From NCBI GenBank assembly GCA_028713555.1, contig JAQTOA010000002.1:186001-250000 (forward strand): a stretch of 64,000 nt of DNA, read 5' to 3'. A program made the translations under genes and the position numbers. Shown piece after piece: positions 48,266 to 64,000 of the stretch; position 1 is the first letter of the stretch, and every line of letters begins with the position of its first letter. The stretch comes from Sterolibacterium sp. Lineage in GTDB: Bacteria; Pseudomonadota; Gammaproteobacteria; Burkholderiales; Rhodocyclaceae. The notes below the pieces were generated by a model that was given only the letters and a program-made list of their open reading frames with translations, was not told the DNA's origin and did no database searches.

Positions 48266-49411
48266 TTACTGTTGCAGCTTCCATTTGCCATCCTTGATCT
48301 GCACCATGACATAGGCCCGCTGATCGAAACCAAGATGGTCACTGGGCGACATATTGAACATCCCGTGCGCACCGGCAAGCTCTTTGGTTGTTTCCAGCGC
48401 GTCACGCAGCGCAACGCGGAATTCCTTGGTTCCGGGTTTGCCCTTCTTCAAAGCGGCTGGAACAGCATGAGCCAGCAACAGGCCAGCGTCCCAAGCATGG
48501 GCACCGAAGGTGGAAACACTGCCGGCACCATGGGCCGCTTCGTACTTCTTGACATATTCCAACGCTGCTTTCTTCAGCGGATTGGCGTCCGGCAGCTGGC
48601 CAGCAACCAGGACCGGCCCTGCAGGCAACCACGTGCCTTCAACGTCCTTGCCGCCAACGCGCAGAAAATCGTTGTTGGCAACGCCATGGGTCTGATAGAT
48701 CGCGCCCTTATAGCCCCGCTCTTTAAGGGACTTCTGCGGCAACGCGGCGGGTGTGCCTGAACCGGCAATCAGCACCGCATCAGGATTGGCCGAAATCAGC
48801 TTGAGCACCTGGCCGGTCACGGAAGTGTCGGCACGGTTGTAGCGCTCGTTAGCGACAATTTTGATCTTGCGCGCCTCGGCCATTTTGGAAAACTCGTTCC
48901 ACCACCCCTCGCCATAAGCATCGGAAAAACCAATGAAGGCAACCGACTTCACCCCGGCCTTGCTCATGTGCTGCGTGATCGCGATGGCCATCTGGGCATC
49001 GTTTTGCGGAGTTTTGAACACCCAGCGACGTTTGGCATCCATCGGCTCGATAATTCGCGCTGAAGCCGCCATTGCAATCATCGGCGTTTCCGCCTCGGCC
49101 ACGACATCTATCATGGCCAGGGAGTTGGGTGTGATGGTCGAGCCGATAATCGCATCAACCTTATCCTCACTGATAAGCTTCTTGGTATTGGTGACCGCCT
49201 TGGTGGTATCCGAGGCGTCATCGAGAATGATGTAGTTGATTTTCTGGCCGGCAATTGTCGTCGGCATCAGGGCAAAAGTATTCTTCTCTGGAATACCCAG
49301 GGAAGCCGCTGGGCCTGTCGCCGATAAACTTACGCCAACGTTGATATCAGCATAAGCCTGTGATGCCATCGTGACAATGCTTAATGCAGCCAAAAGCAAT
49401 TTAACTCTCAT
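48266..49411 (-). CDS. livK: Branched-chain amino acid ABC transporter substrate-binding protein
   Basis: The 381-residue periplasmic protein has a signal peptide (MRVKLLLAALSIVTMASQAYA) and a Peripla_BP_6 domain: VGVSLSATGPAASLGIPEKN, LDDASDTTKAVTNTKKLISE, VDAIIGSTITPNSLAMID, FIGFSDAYGEGWWNEF. The ligand could be a branched-chain amino acid or an aromatic or amide compound. GGGAGG is seven bases before the ATG at 49411. It is the first gene of the livK-H-MG-F set. Confidence 0.93.
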   Translation of the reverse strand: MRVKLLLAALSIVTMASQAYADINVGVSLSATGPAASLGIPEKNTFALMPTTIAGQKINYIILDDASDTTKAVTNTKKLISEDKVDAIIGSTITPNSLAMIDVVAEAETPMIAMAASARIIEPMDAKRRWVFKTPQNDAQMAIAITQHMSKAGVKSVAFIGFSDAYGEGWWNEFSKMAEARKIKIVANERYNRADTSVTGQVLKLISANPDAVLIAGSGTPAALPQKSLKERGYKGAIYQTHGVANNDFLRVGGKDVEGTWLPAGPVLVAGQLPDANPLKKAALEYVKKYEAAHGAGSVSTFGAHAWDAGLLLAHAVPAALKKGKPGTKEFRVALRDALETTKELAGAHGMFNMSPSDHLGFDQRAYVMVQIKDGKWKLQQ

Positions 49412-49517
49412 GGTTACCCTCCCCAATAGTTCAGCTTTTGTATGTTAACTCAAGGTGACAACTAGCGATGCTTATTATCATTAGTATCCAAGCTGGTTAC
49501 TGCGTGGCAAATACGCC

Positions 49518-50897
49518 TTATTTTCCGATACAAAATCTCGAGAAGATCTCACCAAGTAGGTCATCAGAAGTAAATTCACCCGTGATTGTACCCAGTGCAT
49601 CCTGCGTCAGGCGAAGTTCTTCGGCGCAAAGTTCAGTCCGATTCAATTCAGTGATCGCCCGATCAAGATGAAACTTGGCCGCAGTCAAGGCTTGCAGATG
49701 ACGCTCCCGGGCGAGGATGCAATTCTCTCCTTGCCCTTGCCACCCGGCTATCCGCAACAACTCATCGTGGAGTAGCTCGATGCCTGCCCCCGTCAGCGCA
49801 GACAGCAGCAAATGCGATTGGCCATCTTCTTCATAACAGCCAGCTGCAAGGCCGGCAAGATCGCACTTGCTATGCACTATAACCCGCGGCACAGCAAGGC
49901 CGGATGGAAACCCTGCGGCTATTTTCGCATCCGCAGGAGTCCAGGTTGTGCGGGCGTCCACCAGCTGAACTATGACATCAGCCTTTTCAATCTCACGCCA
50001 GGTGCGCTCGATTCCCAAGCTTTCGACAAGGTCACCCGCTTCCCGCAGTCCGGCGGTATCGACAATGTGCAGCGGGATGCCCTCAATCTGTATCGTTTCG
50101 CGAATGGCATCACGGGTAGTACCGGGAATTTCAGTAACGATGGCCCGCTCCTCACCCGCCAGACGGTTGAGCAGCGAGGATTTGCCGACGTTCGGTGGGC
50201 CGACAAGCACCACTGCCAAACCATTTCGTAGCAGACTGCCTTGCTTGGCTCTGGCCTGGATCGCCGCTAGATCAGCGCCCAACTGCGCCAGACGGTGCGC
50301 CACATTGCTGACCCACAATACATCATCCGCATCAATTTCTTCATCCGAAAAATCAAGCGTTGCCTCGACCAACATGCGCAGTTCAATCAGACGGTCAACC
50401 AGCCGATGCACGGCTTGTGAAAACTCTCCCGAAAGCGAGCGCAAGGCTGAACGTGCCGCTTCGGCAGTGGAAGCGTCGATCAAATCGGCGACCGCCTCGG
50501 CTTGAGCCAGATCCAGCTTATCATTGAGAAAGGCACGAAGCGTAAATTCTCCTGGCTCAGCCAATCGGGCACCGAGTTCCAGGCAACGTTGCAATAGCAT
50601 TTGCAGCACTATCGGCCCGCCGTGGCCCTGGAGTTCCAGGACGTCCTCACCGGTAAAGGAGTGGGGGGCAGGAAAGTAGATCATGATTCCCTGATCTACC
50701 GGATTTCCTTCGGCATCACAGAAAGTAACCAAGGTTGCCAGGCGCGGCTGAATCGACTCAACTCGCTTGGCACTGAGTTTCAAGGCAAAATCCCGCAGCG
50801 ATACCCCGGAAATCCGGACTACACCAATGCTGCCTCGCCCCGGGGCGGAGGCGATCGCAGCAATGGTGTCGCAGAAATCACGAACCCTTTTTGCCAC
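49518..50897 (-). CDS. mnmE: tRNA uridine-5-carboxymethylaminomethyl modification GTPase
   Basis: The 459-residue protein has the folate-binding N domain ([20 protein letters not shown]), a helical domain, and an inserted G domain: [54 protein letters not shown]. The C-terminus CIGK is the catalytic end (FCIGK). The start is GTG at 50897, overlapping the yidC 3' end by 20 bp. With MnmG it modifies tRNA wobble U34. It belongs to the rpmH-rnpA-yidD-yidC-mnmE block. Confidence 0.95.
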   Translation of the reverse strand: MAKRVRDFCDTIAAIASAPGRGSIGVVRISGVSLRDFALKLSAKRVESIQPRLATLVTFCDAEGNPVDQGIMIYFPAPHSFTGEDVLELQGHGGPIVLQMLLQRCLELGARLAEPGEFTLRAFLNDKLDLAQAEAVADLIDASTAEAARSALRSLSGEFSQAVHRLVDRLIELRMLVEATLDFSDEEIDADDVLWVSNVAHRLAQLGADLAAIQARAKQGSLLRNGLAVVLVGPPNVGKSSLLNRLAGEERAIVTEIPGTTRDAIRETIQIEGIPLHIVDTAGLREAGDLVESLGIERTWREIEKADVIVQLVDARTTWTPADAKIAAGFPSGLAVPRVIVHSKCDLAGLAAGCYEEDGQSHLLLSALTGAGIELLHDELLRIAGWQGQGENCILARERHLQALTAAKFHLDRAITELNRTELCAEELRLTQDALGTITGEFTSDDLLGEIFSRFCIGK

Positions 50898-52545
50898 CCT
50901 CGATCAAGCGTGTGATCTGCCACTGCTGGGCGATCGACAGCAGATTGTTAACTGTCCAGTAAAGCACTAGGCCCGCGGGCATAAACAGAAACATACCGGT
51001 GAATACGATCGGCATGAACATCATCACCTTGGCCTGAATCGGATCAGGCGGAGTGGGATTGAGCTTGGTTTGCACCAGCATGGTCGCACCCATCAATAGC
51101 GGCAAAATATAGTATGGATCTTGGGCAGAAAGATCATTTATCCATCCCAGCCAGGGAGCATAGCGCATCTCTGCGGTGCCCAGTAACACCCAATACAAAG
51201 CAATGAACACCGGAATCTGGACCACGATAGGCAAGCATCCGCCAAGCGGGTTGATCTTCTCCCGCTTGTACAACGCCATCATCTCCTGGTTGAGGCGGGC
51301 ACGATCATCACCATAGGTTTCCTTGAGCTTGGCTAGCTTGGGTGTCACCAGTTTCATTTTCGCCATGGATTTATAACTGGCGGCGGAAAGCGGGAAAAAA
51401 ATCAGCTTTAACAATACTGTCAACCCGATGATCGCCCAACCCCAATTGCCGACCAGTCTGTGTAGCATCTCCAGAACCCAGAACAAGGGCGCGGCAACCA
51501 CTGTCAACCAGCCGTAGTCGACGACAAGGTTAAGACCGGGTGCAATCTTAGCTAAATTGTCCTGTTCCTGCGGCCCGGCATAAAGTTGCACCGCCACCTC
51601 TCCGCTGGCACCCGGAGGAATTGCCGCTACCGGCAGGATCACACCGGCTCCGTAAAGATCATCACCCAGCTTACGGGTAAAAAACTCCCGCTCGACATTG
51701 CCCTGAGGTAGCCAGGCAGTGACGAAATAATGTTGCACTAGCGCTACCCAGCCATTGTCAGCCTTATGCGTAAATTTGGCTTTGCCCTTGGCGATGTCCT
51801 CAAAACTGATTTTCTGGTACTTATCCTGTTCGGTATAAACAGCTGGGCCGGTAAAAGTGCTCACACCCATCGCGCCACCGGTGCTGCCTTCCGGTGGTTT
51901 GCTATCGCGCACGCTCTGAAAATAAACGTGGGCACTCACTGACGCCGTACCTTGGTTGATAATTTCATGACCGACATCGATCAGATAGCTGCCACGATGA
52001 AAAGTGTAGGTTTTAGCCACCTTAAGACCGGAGTTCGTTGCGGTTTCAAGGCGCACCTCAAGCGTATTCTGGCCTTCCTTGAGTTCCAGGCTGCCGGCAA
52101 CGAACTGATAAACGCTCTTGTGGTTGGGCAGGTTTTCGCCTATCAAGCCGCTCTGGGCTTGATAGAAGTGTCTCTCGCCGTTGTCGAACAAGATGAAATT
52201 CCGGGTCTTATCCTCGGTGGCATGATGCCGAATCAATTCAAGCCGGGTCAGATCCCCACCCTGTGCAGAAATTTCGGCGGTGAACAAATCGGTTTTTACT
52301 ACCTCCTTGCCAACTTTTGCCGGGAGCGCTTCCGGGTTAACGGTAGCAGGGAGTACTCCCGTATTGCTGGCAGGAATCGCCGCTGGAGTAGGAACTGGGA
52401 CAGCGCCAGTACCTGGAGCCGCTATGCCTTGAGTTGCGTTAGCAGGCGGCATTGGCTTGGGTTGCCCCTGCTTCTGCCATGCATCCCAAAGCATAATCAG
52501 GGAAAAGGAAAACACCAGAACGAGAATCAGACGTTGGTTGTCCAT
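50878..52545 (-). CDS. yidC: Membrane protein insertase YidC
   Basis: The 555-residue insertase has an N-terminal anchor ([20 protein letters not shown]), a Pro/Ala-rich linker, the large periplasmic beta domain (about 60-330) and the conserved five-helix core with [40 protein letters not shown] and a C-terminal [13 protein letters not shown]. The length is typical of Gram-negative YidC. It lies 69 bp after yidD. Confidence 0.97.
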   Translation of the reverse strand: MDNQRLILVLVFSFSLIMLWDAWQKQGQPKPMPPANATQGIAAPGTGAVPVPTPAAIPASNTGVLPATVNPEALPAKVGKEVVKTDLFTAEISAQGGDLTRLELIRHHATEDKTRNFILFDNGERHFYQAQSGLIGENLPNHKSVYQFVAGSLELKEGQNTLEVRLETATNSGLKVAKTYTFHRGSYLIDVGHEIINQGTASVSAHVYFQSVRDSKPPEGSTGGAMGVSTFTGPAVYTEQDKYQKISFEDIAKGKAKFTHKADNGWVALVQHYFVTAWLPQGNVEREFFTRKLGDDLYGAGVILPVAAIPPGASGEVAVQLYAGPQEQDNLAKIAPGLNLVVDYGWLTVVAAPLFWVLEMLHRLVGNWGWAIIGLTVLLKLIFFPLSAASYKSMAKMKLVTPKLAKLKETYGDDRARLNQEMMALYKREKINPLGGCLPIVVQIPVFIALYWVLLGTAEMRYAPWLGWINDLSAQDPYYILPLLMGATMLVQTKLNPTPPDPIQAKVMMFMPIVFTGMFLFMPAGLVLYWTVNNLLSIAQQWQITRLIEGGKKGS

Positions 52546-52614
52546 CGACAGTCTTTCGGTTCAGCACGCCAGAATCGGCAGGCGATTATAAAGAGTTCCT
52601 GTTCTTCCAAAACT

Positions 52615-52824
52615 CTAGGGAATCGGGTCGAAGCCGCCCGGATGCCATGGATGGCAATGTAAAACACGCCGCAACGCAAGCCATAAGCCATGCAATACAC
52701 CGTACCGCTGCAAGGCTTCCAGCGCATATTCGGAACAATTCGGATAAAAACGGCAACTCCGCCCCAGCAATGGGCTGATGAAATACTGATAACAACGAAT
52801 CAACCCAACCAACAACGTCTTCAT
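52615..52824 (-). CDS. yidD: Membrane protein insertion efficiency factor YidD
   Basis: The 69-residue protein has the family signature [20 protein letters not shown] followed by [13 protein letters not shown] and a short HPWHPGG end. It is small and amphipathic and assists YidC. Its ATG overlaps the rnpA stop by four bases (ATGA), so it is translationally coupled. Confidence 0.96.
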   Translation of the reverse strand: MKTLLVGLIRCYQYFISPLLGRSCRFYPNCSEYALEALQRYGVLHGLWLALRRVLHCHPWHPGGFDPIP

Positions 52825-53246
52825 CGTGGCAACCGGATCAACAATTGATCGACATCAGCGCGTAACAAACTGCGCACTTCCCTATCCAATCTGTCACCAG
52901 GCGATTTGGACAGGCGCAGGATCAAATCGTAAGATGGCAAGCCATGGCGGGCGTGACGGAATACTTCCCGGGCCAAGCGTTTCAGCAAATTACGTTGCAC
53001 CGCATGGTGTACGAGTTTTTTAGCTATCACCAAACCAAGCCGAGCACCGGCCGGGAGATTGACAAAAACCGCATCCCTGGAACGGTAGTGCAGATCAAAA
53101 TGTTTGCCCCGCAACACATGCCGAGCGGCAAACACTAAAGAAAACTCAGCGACTGCATGTAGTCTGTGCTGACTACGAAAGCAAAAATCATTGTCTTTGA
53201 TGTCAGCAACGCCCACATCCTGATCGGTCACGAACAGTGCGGTCAA
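52821..53246 (-). CDS. rnpA: Ribonuclease P protein component
   Basis: RnpA binds RNase P RNA and pre-tRNA leaders. The core is typical: [40 protein letters not shown] and the RNR-like motif [12 protein letters not shown]. The longest frame starts TTG at 53246, overlapping the rpmH stop (TTGA), and gives 141 residues, about 20 more than E. coli. The true start may be a later GTG/ATG-like codon, such as the GTG at about codon 11. The next gene, yidD, is coupled. Confidence 0.93.
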   Translation of the reverse strand: MTALFVTDQDVGVADIKDNDFCFRSQHRLHAVAEFSLVFAARHVLRGKHFDLHYRSRDAVFVNLPAGARLGLVIAKKLVHHAVQRNLLKRLAREVFRHARHGLPSYDLILRLSKSPGDRLDREVRSLLRADVDQLLIRLPR

Positions 53247-53377
53247 ACACCCAAGCGACTACGACCCTTGGCGCGACGTGCACGAATTACTGCACGACCA
53301 CCGCTGGTACGCATGCGCACAAGGAAGCCGTGGGTACGTTTACGTCGCACAACCGAAGGCTGATAAGTGCGTTTCAT
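53243..53377 (-). CDS. rpmH: 50S ribosomal protein L34
   Basis: The 44-residue product ([20 protein letters not shown], then [20 protein letters not shown], ending RLGV) is a complete L34. The ATG at 53377 precedes rnpA, whose TTG overlaps its stop. It is divergent from dnaA; the 216 bp between them contain the promoters of both and a DnaA-box-like tgtgggtaa (53456-53464). Confidence 0.97.
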   Translation of the reverse strand: MKRTYQPSVVRRKRTHGFLVRMRTSGGRAVIRARRAKGRSRLGV

Positions 53378-53593
53378 GGCAATTTTCCTCAAAAAAACAA
53401 CCTGCAATTACAGCTTTTTAGGCCCATATTGTCAAGTAGTATTTTTCATTTTCCCTGTGGGTAACTTTACACAAAACCGCTAGAATGCCGTGACTGAATG
53501 AAGCGATAACGATCTTTCAACGCCCCTAATACAAATATAACACACATAATATCAATTGATTACCTGTTATTTTAGACAGGTTACCGTATCACG

Positions 53594-54997
53594 ATGAGCG
53601 AATTTTGGTCTGCCTGTCTGAATCAGTTCGAAAAAGAACTGCCAACGCAGCAATACAACACCTGGATCAAGACCCTGCGTCTTGAAAGTGACGGGGACTG
53701 TCTCGGATCGTCTGGCAGTTTAGCACCGACCAGGCTACGCCTGATTGCCCCCAATCGCTTTGTTCTGCAATGGGTGAGGGAGCGTTACCTAGAAAAAATC
53801 CAGACACTAAGTCAACAGTTTTTTCCCGAACCAGTGTGTATCAGCCTTGCTTTGGGAGAAAATAATCCGCTAGGCAACACCCCCTCATTGCCAACAAATA
53901 TTCAACAGACATCTGCCAAAGCAACACCAGCCAGTGCCAATGTTTCAAAATCGCATCCAGATCAGAGTGCTTACGAGAAAACCCGGCTTAATTCCTCCTT
54001 CTCTTTTGATACCCTGGTCACTGGTCGTGCCAACGATCTAGCCCGCGCCGCAGCTCAACAAGTAGCGCTTAATCCCGGTACTTCTTACAATCCATTATTC
54101 GTTTATGGTGGCGTTGGATTGGGCAAGACTCATTTAATCCATGCGCTAGGCAATGAAGTTTGGAACCATAATCCAGATATGGTGATCCGTTATGTTCATG
54201 CCGAGGATTATTTTGCCGACGTAGTCCGCGCCTACCAACAAAAGTCTTTCGATGTTTTCAAACGCTATTACCGTTCACTTGATCTCTTGCTCATCGATGA
54301 TATTCAGTTCTTCAATAACAAAAACCGAACCCAAGAAGAATTTTTTTACGCTTTCAATGCGCTGGTCGAAGCCAAGAAACAGATTGTCATCACTTCCGAT
54401 ACCTACCCAAAGGATGTCACTGGCTTGGAAGAACGCCTAGTTTCGCGTTTTGACTGGGGTCTGACAGTACAGATCGAACCTCCAGAACCCGAGATGCGCG
54501 TAGCCATTCTGAAAAAAAAGGCGGAAACAGCCAAGATTGCGCTTGGTGACGATGTGGCCTTCCTGATTGCAAAAAATCTACGCTCCAACGTACGTGAATT
54601 GGAAGGGGCGCTCAACAAAGTGCTTGCCTATGCCCGCTTTCATGGCCGCGAAGTCAGCATAGATGTCGCCAAGGAAGCACTGAAGGATATTTTTGGCGCC
54701 ACCAACCGGCAACTTACATTGGAATTGATTCAAAAAACCGTCGCTGATTATTACAAACTCAAGGTCTCAGAGATGTATTCAAAAAAGCGTACGCGCGCCA
54801 TCGCCCGTCCGCGACAAATTGCCATGTGGCTAGCACGCGACCTGACTCATCACAGTTTGCCAGAGATCGGCGAAGCCTTTGGCGGACGTGACCATACCAC
54901 CGTCCTGCACGCCTGCCGTACAGTCACCGATCTACGCGTTAAGGACGCCATCCTTGGCAACGATTTACATGTTTTAATGCAGACATTAAAAGGCTAA
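53594..54997 (+). CDS. dnaA: Chromosomal replication initiator DnaA
   Basis: The 467-residue protein has domain I (FWSACLNQFEKELPTQQYNT), a linker, the AAA+ domain (FVYGGVGLGKTHLIHALG Walker A, LDLLLIDDIQFFNN Walker B, LVSRFDWGLTVQIEPPE sensor region) and domain IV with the HTH THHSLPEIGEAFGGRDHTTV that reads DnaA boxes. The length is normal. It opens the dnaA-dnaN-gyrB cluster. Three DnaA-box-like sequences flank it. Confidence 0.98.
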   Translation: MSEFWSACLNQFEKELPTQQYNTWIKTLRLESDGDCLGSSGSLAPTRLRLIAPNRFVLQWVRERYLEKIQTLSQQFFPEPVCISLALGENNPLGNTPSLPTNIQQTSAKATPASANVSKSHPDQSAYEKTRLNSSFSFDTLVTGRANDLARAAAQQVALNPGTSYNPLFVYGGVGLGKTHLIHALGNEVWNHNPDMVIRYVHAEDYFADVVRAYQQKSFDVFKRYYRSLDLLLIDDIQFFNNKNRTQEEFFYAFNALVEAKKQIVITSDTYPKDVTGLEERLVSRFDWGLTVQIEPPEPEMRVAILKKKAETAKIALGDDVAFLIAKNLRSNVRELEGALNKVLAYARFHGREVSIDVAKEALKDIFGATNRQLTLELIQKTVADYYKLKVSEMYSKKRTRAIARPRQIAMWLARDLTHHSLPEIGEAFGGRDHTTVLHACRTVTDLRVKDAILGNDLHVLMQTLKG

Positions 54998-55208
54998 TGA
55001 CATTGCATGACAACTTCTGTAAAAGCTTGGGATAGATTGTGAATAAATACATCTATTCGATCAACTCAAAAAAATACGCACAATTCAACACAAGTAATCA
55101 GAAGAGTTTTCCCTAACTTTATACATCTAAAAAGAAGTTGAAAAAAATAAGGTTTATTGGTTTATCCACAGTTTCTCTGTCTATATATTCTTTATTAGGG
55201 ATTTAAAT
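54998..55208. other. Candidate replication origin (oriC), AT-rich dnaA-dnaN gap
   Basis: This 211-bp gap is strikingly AT-rich and contains a perfect DnaA box TTATCCACA (55162-55170) and TGTGAATAA (55038-55046, a relaxed-consensus box on the other strand), plus A-rich runs (about 55066-55075, 55139-55150) suitable for unwinding. The direction switch of genes around 53.4-53.6 kb and the origin-typical gene set support it. A position in the rpmH-dnaA gap (one weak box) is possible. Confidence 0.65.
55162..55170 (+). promoter_or_regulatory. DnaA box (perfect)
   Basis: TTATCCACA exactly matches the R1-type consensus, 39 bp upstream of the dnaN start. Confidence 0.8.
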
Positions 55209-56312
55209 ATGCTCTTATTCAAAGGCCCTCGTAATCAGATTCTTGAGCCACTGCAATCGGTTTGCGGAATAGTTGAAAAGCGACACACCCTTCCCATTCT
55301 CTCCAATGTCCTGATGGAAAAAGAGGGGGAAAATCTAACATTGCTGGCAACTGACATTGAAATCCAGATAAAAACCAGGGCCACGACAGTAAGCGGTGAG
55401 AAGGTTTCCCTGACCGTCGCTGCACGCAAGCTGCAGGACATTCTGCGAGCACTGCCGGAAGATGCCGAAGTCAACCTGACGCTCGACGAGAAAAGGTTGC
55501 AGATCAAGGCAGGGCGCAGTCGTTTCAACCTGCAAACGCTGCCGGCCGAGGACTTTCCCCGCATGGCCCTCAGCGAAGGAAACCAGACGCGCCTGACCTT
55601 GACGCAAAAGCAATTTAAGCGCTTGTTGGCGCTGGTGCAGTACGCCATGGCACAGCAAGACATTCGCTACTATCTCAACGGGTTGTTGCTGGTGGTTAAG
55701 GGACATGAAATCTGCGTCGTTGCCACCGATGGTCATCGCCTTGCCTATGCCAGTGAAACCTTGGGCGAACAACTGCCGGCGATAGATGTGATATTACCGC
55801 GCAAGACGGTGCTCGAACTCTCTCGCCAGCTTTCCGACAATGACGATCCCTTGGAAATTGCACTAACGCCAACCCAGGCAATGTTTCGCTTTGGAGCGAT
55901 AGAATTTGTCTCAAAATTGATTGACGGTAAATTTCCGGATTATGAACGTGTCATTCCAAAGGGGCATGCTGTTCTGGTCAAGATGTCGCGCCAAGGTTTA
56001 TTCCAATCGCTGCAACGCGCAAAGATTTTAACCAACGAAAAAACTCCCGGCGTGCGTCTGGTGTTTTCTCCAGGAAGCCTGAAAATAATTGGCAACAATA
56101 CCGAACGCGAAGAAGCCCAGGAAGAATTAGAGATAGATTTTTCTGGCGACAGTATCGATATTGGCTTCAATGTGAATTATCTGCTGGATGTACTCAACAA
56201 CATCACGAATGAAGAAATAGAATGCCATCTAGGTGATTCCAACAGCAGCGCACTTTTTCAACTGGCGGACAATCAGAGTTTCAAGTACGTTGTGATGCCA
56301 ATGCGTATTTGA
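55209..56312 (+). CDS. dnaN: DNA polymerase III beta sliding clamp
   Basis: The 367-residue clamp has three repeated domains: EKRHTLPILSNVLMEKEGEN at the start, ALVQYAMAQQDIRYYLNGLL in the second, and the C-terminal FKYVVMPMRI end, which forms part of the partner-binding pocket. The length matches E. coli (366). It lies 211 bp after dnaA and 54 bp before gyrB. Confidence 0.98.
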   Translation: MLLFKGPRNQILEPLQSVCGIVEKRHTLPILSNVLMEKEGENLTLLATDIEIQIKTRATTVSGEKVSLTVAARKLQDILRALPEDAEVNLTLDEKRLQIKAGRSRFNLQTLPAEDFPRMALSEGNQTRLTLTQKQFKRLLALVQYAMAQQDIRYYLNGLLLVVKGHEICVVATDGHRLAYASETLGEQLPAIDVILPRKTVLELSRQLSDNDDPLEIALTPTQAMFRFGAIEFVSKLIDGKFPDYERVIPKGHAVLVKMSRQGLFQSLQRAKILTNEKTPGVRLVFSPGSLKIIGNNTEREEAQEELEIDFSGDSIDIGFNVNYLLDVLNNITNEEIECHLGDSNSSALFQLADNQSFKYVVMPMRI

Positions 56313-56354
56313 CAGCCACAGCAAGCAAGTTAAACACAATACAGATGGTAATGA

Positions 56355-62806
<6,452 letters not shown>

Positions 62807-62891
62807 GGGCAATGGCTCTAAGCTTGAATGTGAGCTATTTTAGGTGATCGCCGCAACACGTGCTGGAAGGAAGGCATTAAACTCCGTCGTC

Positions 62892-64000
62892 ATGTCCGTT
62901 CCCTCCGCTGACGCGGCCACAGAAACCTTCATCGCCCGCTGGCAGCATGCCGACGGCAGCGAGCTCGCCAACGCGCAGACCTTCGTGCGCGAACTGTGCG
63001 AGTTGCTCGGCGTGCCGGTGCCCGATCCGGCGCGCGCCGACACCGCCGACAACGCCTATGTCTTCGAGCGCCGCATCGTTTTCCGTCACGGCGACGGCGG
63101 CAGTTCGGAAGGCCGCATTGACTGCTACCGGCGCCGCGCTTTCGTGCTGGAGGCGAAGAAGCTCAGGAGCGGCGGCGCGCGCAGCTTCGACGACGCCCTG
63201 ATGCGCGCCCGCGCCCAGGCCGAGGGCTATGCCCGCGCCCTTCCCGCCGACGAGGGCCGGCCGCCTTTCCTGGTGGTCGTCGATGTCGGCAACGTCATCG
63301 AGTTGTACGCCGAGTTCACGCGCAGCGGCGCCACTTACACGCCCTACCCCGATCCGCGCAGCCACCGCATCGCCTTGGCCGACCTGGCCCGCCAGGAGAT
63401 CCGCGAACGCCTGCGCCTGCTCTGGCTGGAGCCCTTGGCGCTCGACCCGGCCAGAAAAACCGCACGCGTCACCCGCGAGATCGCCGCCCATCTGGCCGAG
63501 GTGGCGAAGTCGCTGGAAGTTGCCGGCCACGCGCCTGAAGCCGTCGCCGGTTTCCTCACGCGCTGTTTGTTCTCGATGTTCGCCGAGGACGTGGCGCTGA
63601 TTCCCAAGGGCTCGTTCACCGAGTTGCTGCTGAGCCTCAAGGACGACCCCGGCCAGTTCGTGCCCCTGATCGGAGCGCTGTGGCAGGAGATGGATCGCGG
63701 CGGTTTCTCGGTGGTGCTGCGTCGCGTGTTGCCGCGGTTCAACGGCAAGCTGTTCAAGAATCCCGCTGTCATTCCTTTGACGCGCGAGCAGATCGCCCTG
63801 CTGATCGAAGCCGCCAAGGCCGACTGGACCCTGGTCGAGCCGGCCATCTTCGGCACCCTGCTGGAGCGCGCCCTCGACCCTGCCGAGCGTCATGCGCTGG
63901 GCGCCCACTACACGCCGCGCGCCTATGTCGAGCGTCTGGTCCTGCCGACCGTCATGGAGCCGCTGCGCCAGAGCTGGGAGTTCGTCCAGGCCGCCGCCCT
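62892..64000 (+). CDS. MmeI-type (type IIL) restriction-modification enzyme or related DNA methyltransferase, N-terminal part
   Basis: The frame is open from ATG 62892 to the window end (369 codons), so the gene is cut. The N-terminal domain has the nuclease motif D77-x9-E87-A-K89 ([15 protein letters not shown]), the exact spacing reported for MmeI-like enzymes (D-x9-ExK). A helical segment (about 150-330) follows, and near the end [14 protein letters not shown] is the methyltransferase motif X-like start. The catalytic NPPY-type motif and target recognition domain would be outside. No good ribosome-binding site is seen. It is divergent from the oxidoreductase gene (85 bp gap). Confidence 0.82.
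   Translation, partial: MSVPSADAATETFIARWQHADGSELANAQTFVRELCELLGVPVPDPARADTADNAYVFERRIVFRHGDGGSSEGRIDCYRRRAFVLEAKKLRSGGARSFDDALMRARAQAEGYARALPADEGRPPFLVVVDVGNVIELYAEFTRSGATYTPYPDPRSHRIALADLARQEIRERLRLLWLEPLALDPARKTARVTREIAAHLAEVAKSLEVAGHAPEAVAGFLTRCLFSMFAEDVALIPKGSFTELLLSLKDDPGQFVPLIGALWQEMDRGGFSVVLRRVLPRFNGKLFKNPAVIPLTREQIALLIEAAKADWTLVEPAIFGTLLERALDPAERHALGAHYTPRAYVERLVLPTVMEPLRQSWEFVQAAA

Overview
The window is a 64 kb stretch of a betaproteobacterial chromosome across the replication origin. Protein sequences and gene order (rpmH-rnpA-yidD-yidC-mnmE, dnaA-dnaN-gyrB, mnmG-rsmG-parA-parB, atpIBEFHAGDC, tkt-gap-pgk-pyk-fba) resemble Rhodocyclales/Sterolibacteriaceae-type environmental bacteria; the genus is inference. 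Most of the DNA is GC-rich. The dnaA-dnaN gap and the 2.1-3.6 kb islet are visibly AT-richer.

Layout. 1-1.9 kb: divergent ccsA-like gene (cut by the window start) and ffh. 1.87-4.1 kb: an accessory islet with an antitoxin-like gene that runs into a repeat, then a lipoprotein gene and a divergent XRE regulator enclosed by about 145-bp inverted repeats, then a second dispersed repeat with a perfect hairpin. 4.1-8 kb: a FeoB-like transporter, a DUF2721 membrane protein, a 49-residue ORF and an orphan phage-type antirepressor. 8-13.4 kb: xthA, a PilZ protein, a glutaredoxin-like DUF4124 protein, prlC (with an in-frame palindromic insertion), purC and psiE. 13.5-20.3 kb: one central-carbon operon, tkt-gapA-pgk-pyk-fba. 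20.4-25 kb: a truncated repeat copy, a DUF3108 protein, a glycosyltransferase, mutY and rapZ. 25-30.4 kb: tRNA-Arg(CCG), a patatin lipoprotein, an NlpC/P60 hydrolase, acuI-prpE and tRNA-Val(GAC). 30.4-33 kb: mpl, a conserved unknown gene and a TlpA-like protein.

33.1-53.4 kb is one almost uninterrupted block of leftward genes, co-directional with a fork leaving the origin: the ATP synthase operon, parAB, mnmG-rsmG, a branched-chain amino-acid ABC transporter with fused LivM-LivG, mnmE, yidC, yidD, rnpA and rpmH. Two near-perfect parS sites lie just upstream of mnmG. dnaA-dnaN-gyrB run rightward from 53.6 kb. The 211-bp dnaA-dnaN gap carries DnaA boxes and is the best oriC candidate. A 1334-residue FAD/Fe-S oxidoreductase follows convergently, and the window ends inside a gene with an N-terminal nuclease motif of the MmeI type (type IIL restriction-modification).

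The window is mainly housekeeping. The unusual material is the inverted-repeat islet with its operator-like dyad, the palindromic repeats accommodated in frame inside two enzymes, a MutY with altered cysteine spacing, several small unannotated ORFs, and the restriction-type gene at the right edge, which may open a defence locus outside the window. No complete new system is demonstrable from the sequence alone.
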